A stretch of DNA of 64,000 bases from Pseudomonas cichorii (GCF_003700275.1 NZ_RBRE01000060.1:1-64000), one strand, 5' to 3'; positions 26,098 to 36,770 are shown, numbered from the stretch's first letter. Notes: generated by a model from the sequence alone, not told the origin. Numbers and translations are program-made.

Positions 26098-26685
26098 TCA
26101 CTCATTGGGGTGAATCGGTTCACCTAAATTAAGCATCAGCCGGTTGGCCCAGGCAAATATGGCTATGGCGTGAACCAGATCCAGCACCTGCCCATCGTCG
26201 AGCCCCTGCTCCCGCAACGGCCTGACATGCTCGACATCCAGCGCAGCCGGATCCAGGGTGAGATCGATGGCAAAGCGCACAATGGCCTTTTCCCGCTCGG
26301 TCGTGCCAGCAGTCTGCGGATCGGCAAATATCTGGGCAATCACGTCATTGCGCTTGGCCAGTTGCTCGAAACGCTGGGCATGTACCGAGGCGCAATACAC
26401 ACATTGATTGATGCGCGACACCACGGTACTGGCCAGTTCACGCTCGGCACGCGACAGACCGCCCGGTGCATACATGATCGCGTTGAACGCCACCGAACGC
26501 TGACGCAGGATCTGCGGCTGATGAACCAGCGTCAGGTAGTAATCCGAGGTCTTGGCCTGCGGATGGCTCTCGGTCAGGACTTCCAGTTGCTCCGGCGTGG
26601 CGTTTTCCAGTTGCACGGTGGGCAACCAGGCCTTCCAGCCCAGCACTTCATTGGTAAAACCGTTGCTGCGAACAGGCTCGCTCAT
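26098..26685 (-). CDS. CMD/AhpD-like peroxidase-related protein
   Basis: This 195-residue protein has the alkylhydroperoxidase AhpD-core motif CVYCASVHAQRF (E-x11-C-x2-C-x3-H type), whose two Cys act as a redox pair. It resembles, from memory, the alkylhydroperoxidase-domain family named after Avi_7169 that is found next to peptide ABC transporters. Its ATG overlaps the stop of the next CMD gene by 4 bp (ATGA). It is the last gene of the operon. The substrate is unknown. Confidence 0.8.
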   Translation of the reverse strand: MSEPVRSNGFTNEVLGWKAWLPTVQLENATPEQLEVLTESHPQAKTSDYYLTLVHQPQILRQRSVAFNAIMYAPGGLSRAERELASTVVSRINQCVYCASVHAQRFEQLAKRNDVIAQIFADPQTAGTTEREKAIVRFAIDLTLDPAALDVEHVRPLREQGLDDGQVLDLVHAIAIFAWANRLMLNLGEPIHPNE

Positions 26686-27206
26686 TGTGCTTCTCCCAAT
26701 GTCGACAAGGCGCCAAGGCCGGCTGCCAGCCGCACCTGGTAGGACAGGAAAGCGATCAATTGCGCCAGCACCACGATTTCAGAGGACGAGAGACCAGCGT
26801 CTTGCAGAGTCTGCAAGGCAGCGCGATCACCCTCGACCGGCGACTCGATCAAGGTGCGGGTGAATCCCAGAATCGCCTGCAGACGCACAGCGTCCAGAGA
26901 CGCAATGGCACCGTGATCAATCGCGGCAATCAACGCCGGATCGACAGCCTGGGCTTGCAACTGCTCAAGGTAGTAATCCGCCAGCAAGGCTTGTGGTGTC
27001 AGGCGGCACACGTAATACGCGACCAGCAGGCGCTCGGCCAGCGACAGGTTGTCTTGCAGCCCCGGATCGAAAAACAGCTCATGGCTGCCCTGGGTTGCGG
27101 CCACGACCTTGTCGCGTGCATGGCGCACCTTGTAAAGATCGGTTCCGGGCGCAATACCCAGCAAGCTGTCCAGGACGTCGGTGCCCGGCTCTACCGTTGA
27201 GGTCAT
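26682..27206 (-). CDS. CMD-domain protein, no CxxC
   Basis: This 174-residue protein has an all-helical CMD/AhpD-like fold (PQALLADYYLEQL, VRLQAILGFTRTLIESP, LSSSEIVVLAQLIAFLSYQVRL) but lacks the CxxC pair of its neighbour. It resembles the Avi_7170-type CMD family (from memory). The two may form a heteromer with one catalytic and one structural partner (inference). I chose the ATG at 27206 because AGGAG precedes it, rather than the start 20 codons upstream. Confidence 0.75.
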   Translation of the reverse strand: MTSTVEPGTDVLDSLLGIAPGTDLYKVRHARDKVVAATQGSHELFFDPGLQDNLSLAERLLVAYYVCRLTPQALLADYYLEQLQAQAVDPALIAAIDHGAIASLDAVRLQAILGFTRTLIESPVEGDRAALQTLQDAGLSSSEIVVLAQLIAFLSYQVRLAAGLGALSTLGEAQ

Positions 27207-27270
27207 ATCCACTCCTGCAATTGTCTGGCACAACGCATCCGCCCGGCTCTCCAGGCGGATGCGCAAGGTT

Positions 27271-28836
27271 TCAAGGCTGTTCGGTGACCATGGTCGCCGC
27301 AGTACGGTCGCTGACCAGCGGCTCCACTTTCAGGCCTTTGCGAGCGGCCCAGATGTTCTGGTAGTGAAACAGCGGGATGATGCCGACATCGTCAGCCACA
27401 ACCCTGGCCGACTCTTCGAGAATCGCCCGACGCTTGGCATCGTCGAATTCCGAGGTGGCGTTGACCAGCGCCTGATCCACCAGCGGGTTGCTGTAATGCC
27501 CCCAATTGGATGCACCACGGCCTTTGACGCTGTCCACCGTGGTCAGGATATTGGTCAGCGCATAAGCCGCTTCGCCGGTACCATTACCCCAGGCGATCAC
27601 GCTGATCGCAAATTCGTTCTTGTTGGCCTTGCCCGCATAAACCGCCCACGGCAGCACTTCCAGTTGCACCTTGACGCCAATCCGCGACCAGAACTGCGCC
27701 ACCGCCTGCACGGTTTCCGGCGCTTGCGGGTAACGGTCGCCCGGCACGTGCACGGTCAACTGGAAACCTTCAGGAAAGCCCGCCTGTGCCAGCAATTCCT
27801 TGGCCTGCTTCGGGTCATACGGGATGTTCTTCAGCTCAGGGTTGTAGCCAAAGGTATTGGCGGGCATCCACTGATTGGCCTCGGTCACCGTGCCCTGCAT
27901 GATGCGCTCGACAATCGCCTGTCGGTTGATAGCCAGGGACAAGGCTTTACGCACCCGCACGTCGCGCAACGGGTTCTCGGCCAGAGGCTTGCCCGCGTTG
28001 TCACGGATGAACTCGTTCGGACCTTCGCGGAAACTTGGCTGGATCAGCAAGGCGCGCAGGCCCGGATAAGCGAACACACTGACATTCGGACTTTTTTTCA
28101 GGCGCTCGACATCAGTCGGCGAAACCTTGTCGATCACGTCCACATCACCGGCCAGCAAGGCCGCCGTGCGGCTCGCGGCGTTGGAGATGAAGCGATAGTC
28201 CACCGAGTCCCACAACGGCTTGGGCCCCCAATAGCCAGTATTGCGCTCGAAAATCGTACGGTCGCCCGGCACGAAGGACACGAAGCGATAAGGACCGGTG
28301 CCGATCATCGCCTTGCCGCTGTTGTAATCGGCACTTGGCGCGCTTGCCCCAGCGTGACGGCTGACGATGTAGATCGAATCCACATCCGGCAGCAGGTTGG
28401 CATTAGGCGTGGTGGTCTTGATGATCAGGGTGTGATCGTCCCTGGCCGTGATCGACTCCACCGTGCGCATAGCACCCGCATAGGACGCTACGCTGCCCGG
28501 CACCTTGCGGGCGCGCTCGAAGGAGAACACGAAATCATCGGCAGTCAGCGGCTGGCCATCCTGCCATTTGACGTCCTTGCGCAGGCTGAACTCCCAGGTC
28601 TTGTCGTCCAGCACCTTCCAGCTTTGCGCCAGGCCCGGCAGGGTCTTGTCATCACGGCGATTGACCAGCGACTCGAAGGCATGCAGCGCCACCGAACGGT
28701 CGCCGGCATAGTTATTGAGTTGCGGGTCGAGCGAGGAAACCGGATCGGCATAACCGATGCGCAGGCTCTGCGCCGCTGCGCTGCCGGCAGCCAGGATCAG
28801 GGCCGAGGCCAACAGTGAACGGACAAGTGGATTCAT
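27271..28836 (-). CDS. Peptide-type ABC transporter substrate-binding protein (SBP family 5)
   Basis: This 521-residue periplasmic protein has signal peptide MNPLVRSLLASALILAAGSAAA|Q. Family 5 landmarks are ALHAFESLVNRRDDKTLPGLAQSW near the N-terminus, FSLRKDVKWQDGQPLTADDFVFSFER (about residues 80-105), and VRKALSLAINRQAIVERIMQGT (about 285-305). It delivers peptides or related solutes to the downstream-coded permease. AAGGAA precedes the ATG. The ligand is not readable from sequence. Confidence 0.9.
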   Translation of the reverse strand: MNPLVRSLLASALILAAGSAAAQSLRIGYADPVSSLDPQLNNYAGDRSVALHAFESLVNRRDDKTLPGLAQSWKVLDDKTWEFSLRKDVKWQDGQPLTADDFVFSFERARKVPGSVASYAGAMRTVESITARDDHTLIIKTTTPNANLLPDVDSIYIVSRHAGASAPSADYNSGKAMIGTGPYRFVSFVPGDRTIFERNTGYWGPKPLWDSVDYRFISNAASRTAALLAGDVDVIDKVSPTDVERLKKSPNVSVFAYPGLRALLIQPSFREGPNEFIRDNAGKPLAENPLRDVRVRKALSLAINRQAIVERIMQGTVTEANQWMPANTFGYNPELKNIPYDPKQAKELLAQAGFPEGFQLTVHVPGDRYPQAPETVQAVAQFWSRIGVKVQLEVLPWAVYAGKANKNEFAISVIAWGNGTGEAAYALTNILTTVDSVKGRGASNWGHYSNPLVDQALVNATSEFDDAKRRAILEESARVVADDVGIIPLFHYQNIWAARKGLKVEPLVSDRTAATMVTEQP

Positions 28837-28894
28837 GGACTATTCCTTGTGCGTAATGGCAATGAGCGCACGGCTTTGCGGCGCTCGTTCGCAG

Positions 28895-29891
28895 CTATTG
28901 ATTGAGGTGACAGGCGCTCAGGTGACCGGGTGCGACCTCCCTGAGCGGTGGAGCTTCCTCGCGACAGCGCGCCGTGGCATGCGGACAGCGAGGATGGAAA
29001 TGACACCCGGCGGGCGGGTTCAGCGGGCTGGGGATTTCCCCTTTGATCGCGTCATAACGGGCACTGCGGACATCGAAGCGCGGAATCTGCGCCAGCAGGG
29101 CCTGGGTATAGGGATGGTTGGCCCTGGCGAACAGGTCATCGACGCTGGCGCTCTCGACTACCCGGCCCAGATACATCACCACCACACGGTTACAGAGGTG
29201 TTCGACCACCCCAAGGTCGTGGCTGATGAACAGATAGGTCAGGCCCAGTTCGTCGCGCAGATCCATGAACAGATTGAGAATCTGTGCCTGAATGGAAACG
29301 TCCAGCGCCGCCACCGACTCATCACAGACCAACAGTTGTGGTTGCACAGCCAAGGCCCGGGCAATGCCAATGCGCTGACGCTGGCCACCGCTGAACTGGT
29401 GCGGATAGCGCTGGCGCAGTTGCGGGCTCAGGCCGGCACGTTGCAATTGCGCACTGACATAATCGTCAAACCCGGCCTTGTCGGTCAGGCCATGCAGCAA
29501 AGCGCCCTCCCCGACAATCCGGTCGACCCGCAGACGCGGATTGAGGCTGGAAGACGGGTCCTGGAAAATCATCTGGATCTTCAGCCGCGCCGCCAGACGC
29601 TCTTCGGGCGTCAGGCTGTCCAGCGGCTTGCCATCGACAGCCGCCGTTCCGGAAGACACCGGCAACAACCCGGCGACCATGCGCCCCAGCGTTGACTTGC
29701 CACACCCGGATTCCCCGACCAGCCCCACGACTTCACCGCGCTGGATGCGCAGATCGACCCGATCCACGGCATGAGTCAGCGCCTGCGGCCTGGACCACTG
29801 CATACGCTGCAGCCAGCGGCTCAAGGTGCTGTCACTGCTACGCTTGCCGAAGGTTTTACTGACCTGGCTCAATTCGACGATGGGCGTTTGC

Positions 29892-29902
<11 letters not shown>
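28895..29902 (-). CDS. ABC transporter ATP-binding subunit, DppF/OppF type
   Basis: This 335-residue subunit has Walker A GLVGESGCGKSTLGRM, Q-loop IFQDPSSSLNPRL, signature FSGGQRQRIGIARAL, Walker B with LLVCDESVAALD (DES where DEP is usual) and H-switch LFISHDLGVVEHL. The oligopeptide C-terminal extension includes CHFHPRCPHATARC, the Cys/His motif seen in Opp/Dpp ATPases that may hold an Fe-S cluster. I chose the ATG at 29902, which has GGGAG, over an upstream extension. It overlaps the DppD-type gene by 11 bp. Confidence 0.9.
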
Positions 29903-30868
<966 letters not shown>

Positions 30869-30872
<4 letters not shown>

Positions 30873-31774
30873 CGTTGCAGCCTCGGGTTCAGCACATCGC
30901 GCAGGCGGTCGCCTACCAGATTGATGGCCACAATGGTGATCAACAGCGCCAGGCCCGGAAAGAAACTGATCCAGTACTCATTGCTGAGCATGTACTGGAA
31001 GCCATTGGCAATCAGCAGGCCCAGCGACGGCTCGGTAATCGGTACGCCCAGGCCCAGAAATGACAGGGTCGCTTCCAGAGTGATGCCACGGGCAATCTGC
31101 AAGGCGCCGATCACGATCAGCGGCGGCAGACAGTTGGGCAGGATATGCCGCACCACGATCCGCCATGAACTGATGCCCTGCCCGCGCGCTGCATCGACAT
31201 ATTCGCGACGGCTTTCACTCAAGGCCTGGCCTCTGGCGGTCCGGGCGTAATACGCCCATTCGAGCAGCACCAGAGTCAGCATCACATTGCCGACGCCCTT
31301 GCCCAGCCAGGCCAGGATCATCAGCGCCATGAGAATCACCGGGAACGACAGCAACAAGTCCACCAGCCGCATCAACAAGGCATCGAGCCAGCCACCGGCA
31401 TAAGCCGAGATCAGTCCGAGCAAGGTTCCGACAGCAGCGGCGATCAGCGCCGAACCAATGCCGACCCACAGGCTGATACGCAACCCGTAGATGATCGCCG
31501 ACAGCAGATCCCGCCCTTGCCCGTCGGTGCCCAGCCAGTAGGTATAACCTGCATCGAGGTTTTCACTGCCTGGCGACAGGCGCGCATCCAGCACATTGAG
31601 TTGCATCAGGTCATAAGGGTTCTGCGGCACGATCCATGGAGCCAGCAGCGCGACCAGAATGATCGCCAGTAGCAACAGCAAACCGAACATTGCGGTGTAG
31701 GAACGGGAGAACTCCATAGCGCCCAGACGCCAGGGCGATTGCACCTGCAGGCGTGCAGCCTCTACCAGGCTCAT
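30869..31774 (-). CDS. ABC transporter permease, DppC/OppC type
   Basis: This 301-residue inner-membrane permease has about six spans. The EAA-type loop is SRREYVDAARGQGISSWRIVVRHILPNCLPPLIV (quoted in parts: YVDAARGQGISSWRIVV). The N-terminal segment LLLLLAIILVALLAPWIVP precedes the periplasmic DGQGRDLLSAIIYGLRISL hallmark of DppC. It overlaps both neighbours by 4 bp (ATGA). Confidence 0.9.
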
Positions 31775-32745
31775 CGACCGGCCTCGATGCGCACACGCGG
31801 ATCCAGCAGGTAATACAAGGCATCGACGATCAGATTGAGCACTACGAAAATCACGACCACCACCATCAAATAAGCCACCACCACCGGGCGATCCAGCATG
31901 TTGATGCTGTCCAGAATCAGCTTGCCGGCACCCGGCCAGGCAAAGATGCTTTCAGTCACCACCGCATAGGCGATGGTCGAACCCAGTTCCATTGCCAACA
32001 CCGTCACCAAAGGAATCATGGTGTTGCGCATCACATGCATGCACATCACCCGCACCGGCGACAGGCCCTTGGCCCGGGCGAACTTGACGAACTCCTGGGG
32101 CAGCACTTCGCGGACACCGGCACGGGTCAAACGCAGCACCAGGGAAATCTTGAACAGCGCCAGGTTCAGCGCCGGAAGAATCAGATGCTGCAAACCGTCC
32201 AGCGTCAGGAACGACCACTGCACGCCGAGAAACTCGCGGGTTTCACCACGACCACTGGCTGGCAGCCAGCCCAACTGGATCGAGAACAACATGATCATCA
32301 TCAGCGCCACCCAAAACGCCGGCAGCGAAAAGCCGACGATGCTGCTGGCCATCAGGACCCGTGAAACCGGGTGATCGGGATAGGTTCCGGCGAACATGCC
32401 CAGCGGCACACCGAGCAACACCGCAAGGAACAAGGCGCTGAATGCCAGCTCGAAGGTCGCCGGCAGCCGCTGCAGAATCAGGCGCATGGCATCTTCGTGA
32501 TAGACGAAGCTCTGGCCGAGATTGCCGCTCGCCGCGCCCTTGAGGAACAGCAGGTATTGCTGCCACAGCGGCTTGTCCAGCCCCAGATGCGCAATGGCCG
32601 CCAGACGTTCGGCCTGGTTCAGGTCTTCACCCACCAGAATATCCATCGGATTGCCAATGGCATTCAGGCCGATGAACACCACCAGAGTCATGAGCAGCAC
32701 GACCAGCAGCGACTGCACCAGGCGCCGTACGGCCCAGCCGATCAT
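31771..32745 (-). CDS. ABC transporter permease, DppB/OppB type
   Basis: This 324-residue permease starts MIGWAVRRLVQSLLVVLLMT, with family markers LGLDKPLWQQYLLFL, GNLGQSFVYHEDA, the EAA loop (EFVKFARAKGLSPVRVMC) and a C-terminal FAWPGAGKLILDSI. I chose the ATG at 32745, which overlaps the stop of the monooxygenase gene (ATGA), rather than a start 13 codons upstream. It pairs with the DppC-type subunit. Confidence 0.9.
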   Translation of the reverse strand: MIGWAVRRLVQSLLVVLLMTLVVFIGLNAIGNPMDILVGEDLNQAERLAAIAHLGLDKPLWQQYLLFLKGAASGNLGQSFVYHEDAMRLILQRLPATFELAFSALFLAVLLGVPLGMFAGTYPDHPVSRVLMASSIVGFSLPAFWVALMMIMLFSIQLGWLPASGRGETREFLGVQWSFLTLDGLQHLILPALNLALFKISLVLRLTRAGVREVLPQEFVKFARAKGLSPVRVMCMHVMRNTMIPLVTVLAMELGSTIAYAVVTESIFAWPGAGKLILDSINMLDRPVVVAYLMVVVVIFVVLNLIVDALYYLLDPRVRIEAGR

Positions 32746-34202
32746 CCGAGCGACTCTTGCGCTGTGGGCGCACCCGGCACCCATTCGTCACCCAGCAGTT
32801 CAGGCTCGGCATAGCTCTGCATCGCAGCAAAATGCAGATCGATATCCTCGTTGAACAACTGCCCGACCAGCCCGTGAGCCAGGCGCTTGGCACCTTCGCT
32901 GATAGCCGGGATATCGCCGGATACCGCGCCGTAGCTCAAGGCTGCCGGGTAATTGAAGCAGTGGATCTTCTCGATCCCCGGACAGGCGCCTGGAGTTTTC
33001 TGCTGAAACTCGAAACAGGTTCCCAGGTCCGGCAAGGCTGACAACTCGGCATCGAACTCATCTTCCGGTGCCTGGAAACGGTCGCTCCAGACCTGGATAT
33101 GCTCTGCGAACGAAGAAAACTCCGGGCGCAGACTGAAGTCGGTCCGAAAGCCGGTGGCGAACACCAGAAAATCATATTCCAGCCGGGCATTCGGAGTGCG
33201 AACCTCCAGCGTGCCGGCTGCAGTCTGCTCAATCGAAACAATCGGGCTGTTGAGCAGAAAGCGCGCATCCGGCGAACGTGACACCCGCTGGGTGCTGCCA
33301 CGTGGCGGCGGCACTTGCTGGGCATTCAGGTAACGGCGAATGCGCCACTTCCAGCTATCCGGCAGACGCCAATAACCGTGAGTCATCCCCGGATTACCGG
33401 CACCCTTGCCCTTGTTAACCCGCGGCAGCTCTGCGCGCCGTACCAGCAAGTCGACCTTTTGCGCACCGGCCTCAAGCGCAGTGGCCGCGCTGTCCATGGC
33501 CGAAGCTCCACCACCGATTACCGCCACCCGCTTGCCGACAAACCAGTCGTCCTGCAGGCCGTCGGCCGAGTGCGCCCAGCAATCGCGAGGCAGTTGATGC
33601 ACGAAATCCGGCACCCAGGGCCCACCCAGACCGTCGCGTCCGGTGGCCAGCACCACATGTCGGGCAACCCGTTGCAGGCCATGCGCCGAGCTGACGATAT
33701 CCAGCTCGACAAGGCCATCGGCGCGCGGCTGAACCCGGCTGACACGATGCTCGTTGCGCACATCCAGATCCAGCACCTGACGATACCAGCGCAGGTAATC
33801 GGCCCATTGCAGGCGCGGAATCTTGTCCAGCGCATTCCACGCCTGCAGACCAAACTGCGCCTCGAACCAGGCGCGGAAGGTCAAGGCCGGCAAGCCCAGT
33901 GCCGGGCCAGTCAGTTGCTTGGGCGAGCGCAGGGTTTCCATGCGCGCGGTGGTCGCCCATGGCCCCTCGAAACCGGTGGGCGACTGATCGAAAATCGTCG
34001 CAACCACGCCCAGATGACGCAACTCGGCAGCCAGCGCCAAGCCCGCCATGCCGCCGCCGATGATCGCCACATCGAGTACCGGAGCATCCTGATAAACACG
34101 CGGCTTGACCCATGGCGAAGCAGGCAGGTCCAGCCACTCAAGATCCTGCTTGAGCCGGGCCTGCAAGGCGGCAAGACCTATCGCTGCGTTTGTATCGGGC
34201 AT
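32742..34202 (-). CDS. FAD-dependent oxidoreductase, flavin-containing monooxygenase-like
   Basis: This 486-residue protein has the FAD-binding Rossmann motif VAIIGGGMAGLALAAEL (about residues 46-62) and the NADPH-binding motif RVAVIGGGASAMDSAA (about 224-240). It also carries an HSADGL stretch just before the second Rossmann fold and FATGFRTDF near residue 360. These fit class B flavoprotein monooxygenases. It is the first gene of an operon with a peptide-type ABC importer, suggesting it acts on the imported compound (inference). Confidence 0.83.
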   Translation of the reverse strand: MPDTNAAIGLAALQARLKQDLEWLDLPASPWVKPRVYQDAPVLDVAIIGGGMAGLALAAELRHLGVVATIFDQSPTGFEGPWATTARMETLRSPKQLTGPALGLPALTFRAWFEAQFGLQAWNALDKIPRLQWADYLRWYRQVLDLDVRNEHRVSRVQPRADGLVELDIVSSAHGLQRVARHVVLATGRDGLGGPWVPDFVHQLPRDCWAHSADGLQDDWFVGKRVAVIGGGASAMDSAATALEAGAQKVDLLVRRAELPRVNKGKGAGNPGMTHGYWRLPDSWKWRIRRYLNAQQVPPPRGSTQRVSRSPDARFLLNSPIVSIEQTAAGTLEVRTPNARLEYDFLVFATGFRTDFSLRPEFSSFAEHIQVWSDRFQAPEDEFDAELSALPDLGTCFEFQQKTPGACPGIEKIHCFNYPAALSYGAVSGDIPAISEGAKRLAHGLVGQLFNEDIDLHFAAMQSYAEPELLGDEWVPGAPTAQESLG

Positions 34203-34405
34203 TTTCAGTACTCGTATTAACGATCATGGATAGAGCGATTCCATACAAAAAACGCTCCAAACTCACATTTATTGAATTCAAAAGGCCTATGAATTCAAAA
34301 AACGAATACTAAAAGCTGCTATTTATTACTACAACGGCGAAAAATGAATATTGATATAGCTAGAGGCGATAACAGTTAAAAGAAGGCTGGAAACGCTGTG
34401 CACTC
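34203..34405 (-). promoter_or_regulatory. AT-rich promoter region of the monooxygenase/ABC operon
   Basis: This 203-bp gap has no reading frame. It contains two copies of TGAATTCAAAA 19 bp apart (34273-34283 and 34290-34300), the first a palindrome TTGAATTCAA, in DNA far AT-richer than the flanking genes. The repeats could bind a regulator such as the LysR protein encoded just behind, but this is inference. Confidence 0.45.
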
Positions 34406-35356
34406 TCAACCGGCGTAAATGCTCTGTAACAGCGCATCATGTTCACTGGGTGCATGCATCACCACGGAAGGCAGCAGCTTCTGCGCCGAAGCAGCCAGCT
34501 CCGCCACCAGCGCCTGCGACACCTCGGACAGCGGGCTGGCGAACGCCGAAACCAGACCAAAAAAGAACGGAATATTGCACTCAACAGGCCGCACCACCAC
34601 ACCCTGCACAGGTACGCCCAGCGCAGTGAACGGGTCGACCAGCGCCACGCCCAGCCCAACCCGCGCCATCTGCATGGCGATCAGCGAGGTATTGGTATCC
34701 AGCATGTGCGGAACAACGCCGCCCATGTCCTGAAAAGCCTTGTCGATGCGCCGCCGAAAGCGATAGGGATTGGACATGGTGATCAGCGTCTGGCTGGCCA
34801 GCACCTGCATCGGCAACACATCGAACCGGGCCAGCGGCGAATCCGCAGCCAGCACCGCCACGCAAGGCGACTCGCCGATCCAGTGAATATCCAGCCCGCG
34901 ATGCTCCAGCGGCAAGCTGACTGCGCCCAGATCCATGGTCTTGGAGAGCACCGCCTGCACCACATTTTCCGGAGACATGCTGTGCAACTGGATATGCTGC
35001 GGACGCAGCTCGGCTGGCAACCGCGACAAGGCCAGGGGCAACAGCCCAGCGGCCAGCGCCGGGATCGCCACCAACTTGATCTGGCGATTCTCGTCCTGCG
35101 CAATATGCTGCGCCCGCTGACGGATATTGCGGATACCCAGCAACGCACTCTCGACCTCGGCGTACATCATGAACGCCTTCTGCGTGGGCGTGACCTTCGG
35201 ACCACTGCGCTCGAACAAGGCAAAACCCAATTCCTGCTCCAGCTCCTGGATGGCCCGAGTCACTGAAGGCTGCGAGCGCCCCAGCATCTTCCCCGCCGCC
35301 GTCACACTGCCCGCCGACATGACCGCCGCAAAAGCCTCGAGTTGCCGCAGATCCAT
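34406..35356 (-). CDS. LysR-family transcriptional regulator
   Basis: This 316-codon gene begins MDLRQLEAFAAVMSAGSVTAAGKMLGRSQPSVTRAIQELEQELGF (given here only as MDLRQLEAFAAVMSAG and RSQPSVTRAIQELEQE), the winged helix-turn-helix of LysR proteins. An effector-binding domain from about residue 90 follows. I chose the ATG at 35356 because AAGGCG lies 6 bases before it; starts further 5' have no ribosome site. It is transcribed in the same direction as the upstream monooxygenase/ABC operon, whose promoter region lies between them; control of that operon is plausible but not shown. Confidence 0.85.
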   Translation of the reverse strand: MDLRQLEAFAAVMSAGSVTAAGKMLGRSQPSVTRAIQELEQELGFALFERSGPKVTPTQKAFMMYAEVESALLGIRNIRQRAQHIAQDENRQIKLVAIPALAAGLLPLALSRLPAELRPQHIQLHSMSPENVVQAVLSKTMDLGAVSLPLEHRGLDIHWIGESPCVAVLAADSPLARFDVLPMQVLASQTLITMSNPYRFRRRIDKAFQDMGGVVPHMLDTNTSLIAMQMARVGLGVALVDPFTALGVPVQGVVVRPVECNIPFFFGLVSAFASPLSEVSQALVAELAASAQKLLPSVVMHAPSEHDALLQSIYAG

Positions 35357-35666
35357 ATGCACGCCTTGATTCAATGAAGTGGAAACGTCCATCAGGCGGA
35401 GGCGCCGAGGAACAAACGGCACGAAGTCTACACGTAGCAAGGGTAAACGCTAGTATTGATCTGGGTCAGTGCGCGGCGCGGAGCCGACAACTGCTGCGAA
35501 TGCGCGGTGAAAAAGGCATGACGCTAAACACTTGCGCCACTACTGCGACCGTTACCGAATGCAACCGGTAATCCCTCTACCGTTTTATCTGGAAAATGAT
35601 GAGCAACATCCCTGACTCCCGTAACGATCTCAACTGCTTTATGCTATCGACCCAAAGTTCATAAAC
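35357..35666. other. 310-bp gene-free stretch between LysR gene and the orphan immunity gene
   Basis: No supported reading frame, hairpin or repeat was found. The base composition changes here from GC-rich to AT-rich toward 35660, which marks the left boundary of the toxin/immunity DNA. Confidence 0.5.
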
Positions 35667-36161
35667 CTATAAACCAACCTTGACTTCCTTCATAGACATA
35701 GGCCCGGGAGTATCATTAGTAAAATATCGAGTCTCAGCATCCATAGCAGGCTCTAGGCCGCCGTAATACTCCATTCCCCCGAAGCACTTTGACAAACCGC
35801 ACGAATATATTTTCATAGCAGCCATAACAGCATCAATATCGAGTAATTCCGAGCTATCAAAAGACAATTCAACATCGATAATGCTACCAAGTTTGATGAC
35901 CCTTAACAAAATCAAAGGAATCTGTATCTCTGAAGAAACATATTGCCCACCAAGCTGCTCTGATAGGCAGATATCCACTTCGCAAGCTATAAAATCATCA
36001 ACAAGCGCTTTAGACACACCTCCCTCACCTGAAGCCTCCAACGGCTCTGAGAGTGTTAATCCTGCAAGAGTCTCTGCACCACCTTCTATAGATTTCAACA
36101 GAGCAAACAACTCGCCTACTGGAACACCTTCCAGAACGACTTCATAAGATTCAGCATTCAT
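35667..36161 (-). CDS. Probable orphan immunity protein (164 aa)
   Basis: This acidic, soluble protein (many Glu/Asp; EVVLEGVPVGELFALLKS start) has no signal peptide and no family I recognise. The ATG at 36161 lies 2 bases after the TGA of the orphan toxin fragment; a TTG two codons upstream is less likely. Its place directly behind a small basic toxin-like fragment is the standard CdiA-CT/CdiI order, so I infer an immunity function. The DNA is very AT-rich (about 35% GC in 35881-35940 by hand count), unlike the flanking chromosome. Confidence 0.6.
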   Translation of the reverse strand: MNAESYEVVLEGVPVGELFALLKSIEGGAETLAGLTLSEPLEASGEGGVSKALVDDFIACEVDICLSEQLGGQYVSSEIQIPLILLRVIKLGSIIDVELSFDSSELLDIDAVMAAMKIYSCGLSKCFGGMEYYGGLEPAMDAETRYFTNDTPGPMSMKEVKVGL

Positions 36162-36163
36162 GA

Positions 36164-36490
36164 TCAATCTACAAACCCCTTGAATGTTCCATCCATATTC
36201 AGACGGGCCCCTCGGCCATCTTGCAGGCGCTTTTCTAAAAACGGGATCCCTTTATCAGTAGTTATAGGTTTGAATTCTCCCGGTGCTCGTACAATTTCTC
36301 GAAAGTGGTTCATGGCCTGATCACTCCACGTTTTCATTGAGCCGGTAACTCGCCCCCAAATCTCTGGCTTCCTGCCAGCATACTTAGACAATGCGTGCCC
36401 CACTACTGTACTTCCTTTATAGGGAGCCAGAGCACTTTCAAGTACAGCCTTAATCTCACTGAAAGACGGCCCCTCTTTTGGAACAACCAA
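36164..36490 (-). CDS. Orphan CdiA C-terminal toxin fragment (108 aa)
   Basis: The product has no secretion signal and starts at TTG right after an in-frame stop, so it is a detached toxin module rather than a full effector. The sequence GHALSKYAGRKPEIWGRV followed by FLEKRLQDGRGARLNMDG and FKGF resembles a toxin domain I recall at the ends of FHA/Rhs proteins (GHAL.KHAGR...WG, LPDGRG.RL..DG.F.GF). The exact nuclease class is not assigned. It lies between the true immunity gene and a second immunity-like gene. It may serve as a recombination donor for the upstream cdiA (known behaviour of orphan modules). Confidence 0.6.
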   Translation of the reverse strand: MVVPKEGPSFSEIKAVLESALAPYKGSTVVGHALSKYAGRKPEIWGRVTGSMKTWSDQAMNHFREIVRAPGEFKPITTDKGIPFLEKRLQDGRGARLNMDGTFKGFVD

Positions 36491-36512
36491 AGAGCCAAAA
36501 AATTACGAAACT

Positions 36513-36770
36513 CTAACGACCTTGACCACGACCTCTGTTGACCGCATCCAGGAGCAGTTCTAGCTCAAGACCATAACGATTCGGCTCGAAGCTTTCCTCT
36601 ATTCCATTTATCAAAAATTCATTAGAAATCAACTCACAAAGCTCATCCACCTCACTTGATAATAATGAACTATTAAGTAATTTCTCAGCCAGTGCTAGTT
36701 GGTGCTCTCCTGCCATAAAGCACAACGCAAATAAAAGCTGCAATTGGGCGCTTGTTAAGAGGCTACTCAT
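36513..36770 (-). CDS. Probable cognate immunity protein of the CdiA toxin (85 aa)
   Basis: This small, helical, strongly acidic protein (SSLLSSEVDELCELISNEF; GLELELLLDAVNRG) has an ATG that overlaps the cdiA stop by 4 bp (ATGA). Such coupling, with toxin carboxy-terminus first and immunity second, is the rule for CdiA/CdiI pairs. No named immunity family is recognised. Its DNA is AT-rich like the toxin end of cdiA. Confidence 0.7.
   Translation of the reverse strand: MSSLLTSAQLQLLFALCFMAGEHQLALAEKLLNSSLLSSEVDELCELISNEFLINGIEESFEPNRYGLELELLLDAVNRGRGQGR

Noticed and set aside
25870..26127. An 85-residue frame between the chalcone-isomerase-like and CMD genes
   Set aside because: There is no ribosome site or homology, and it overlaps genes on both ends.
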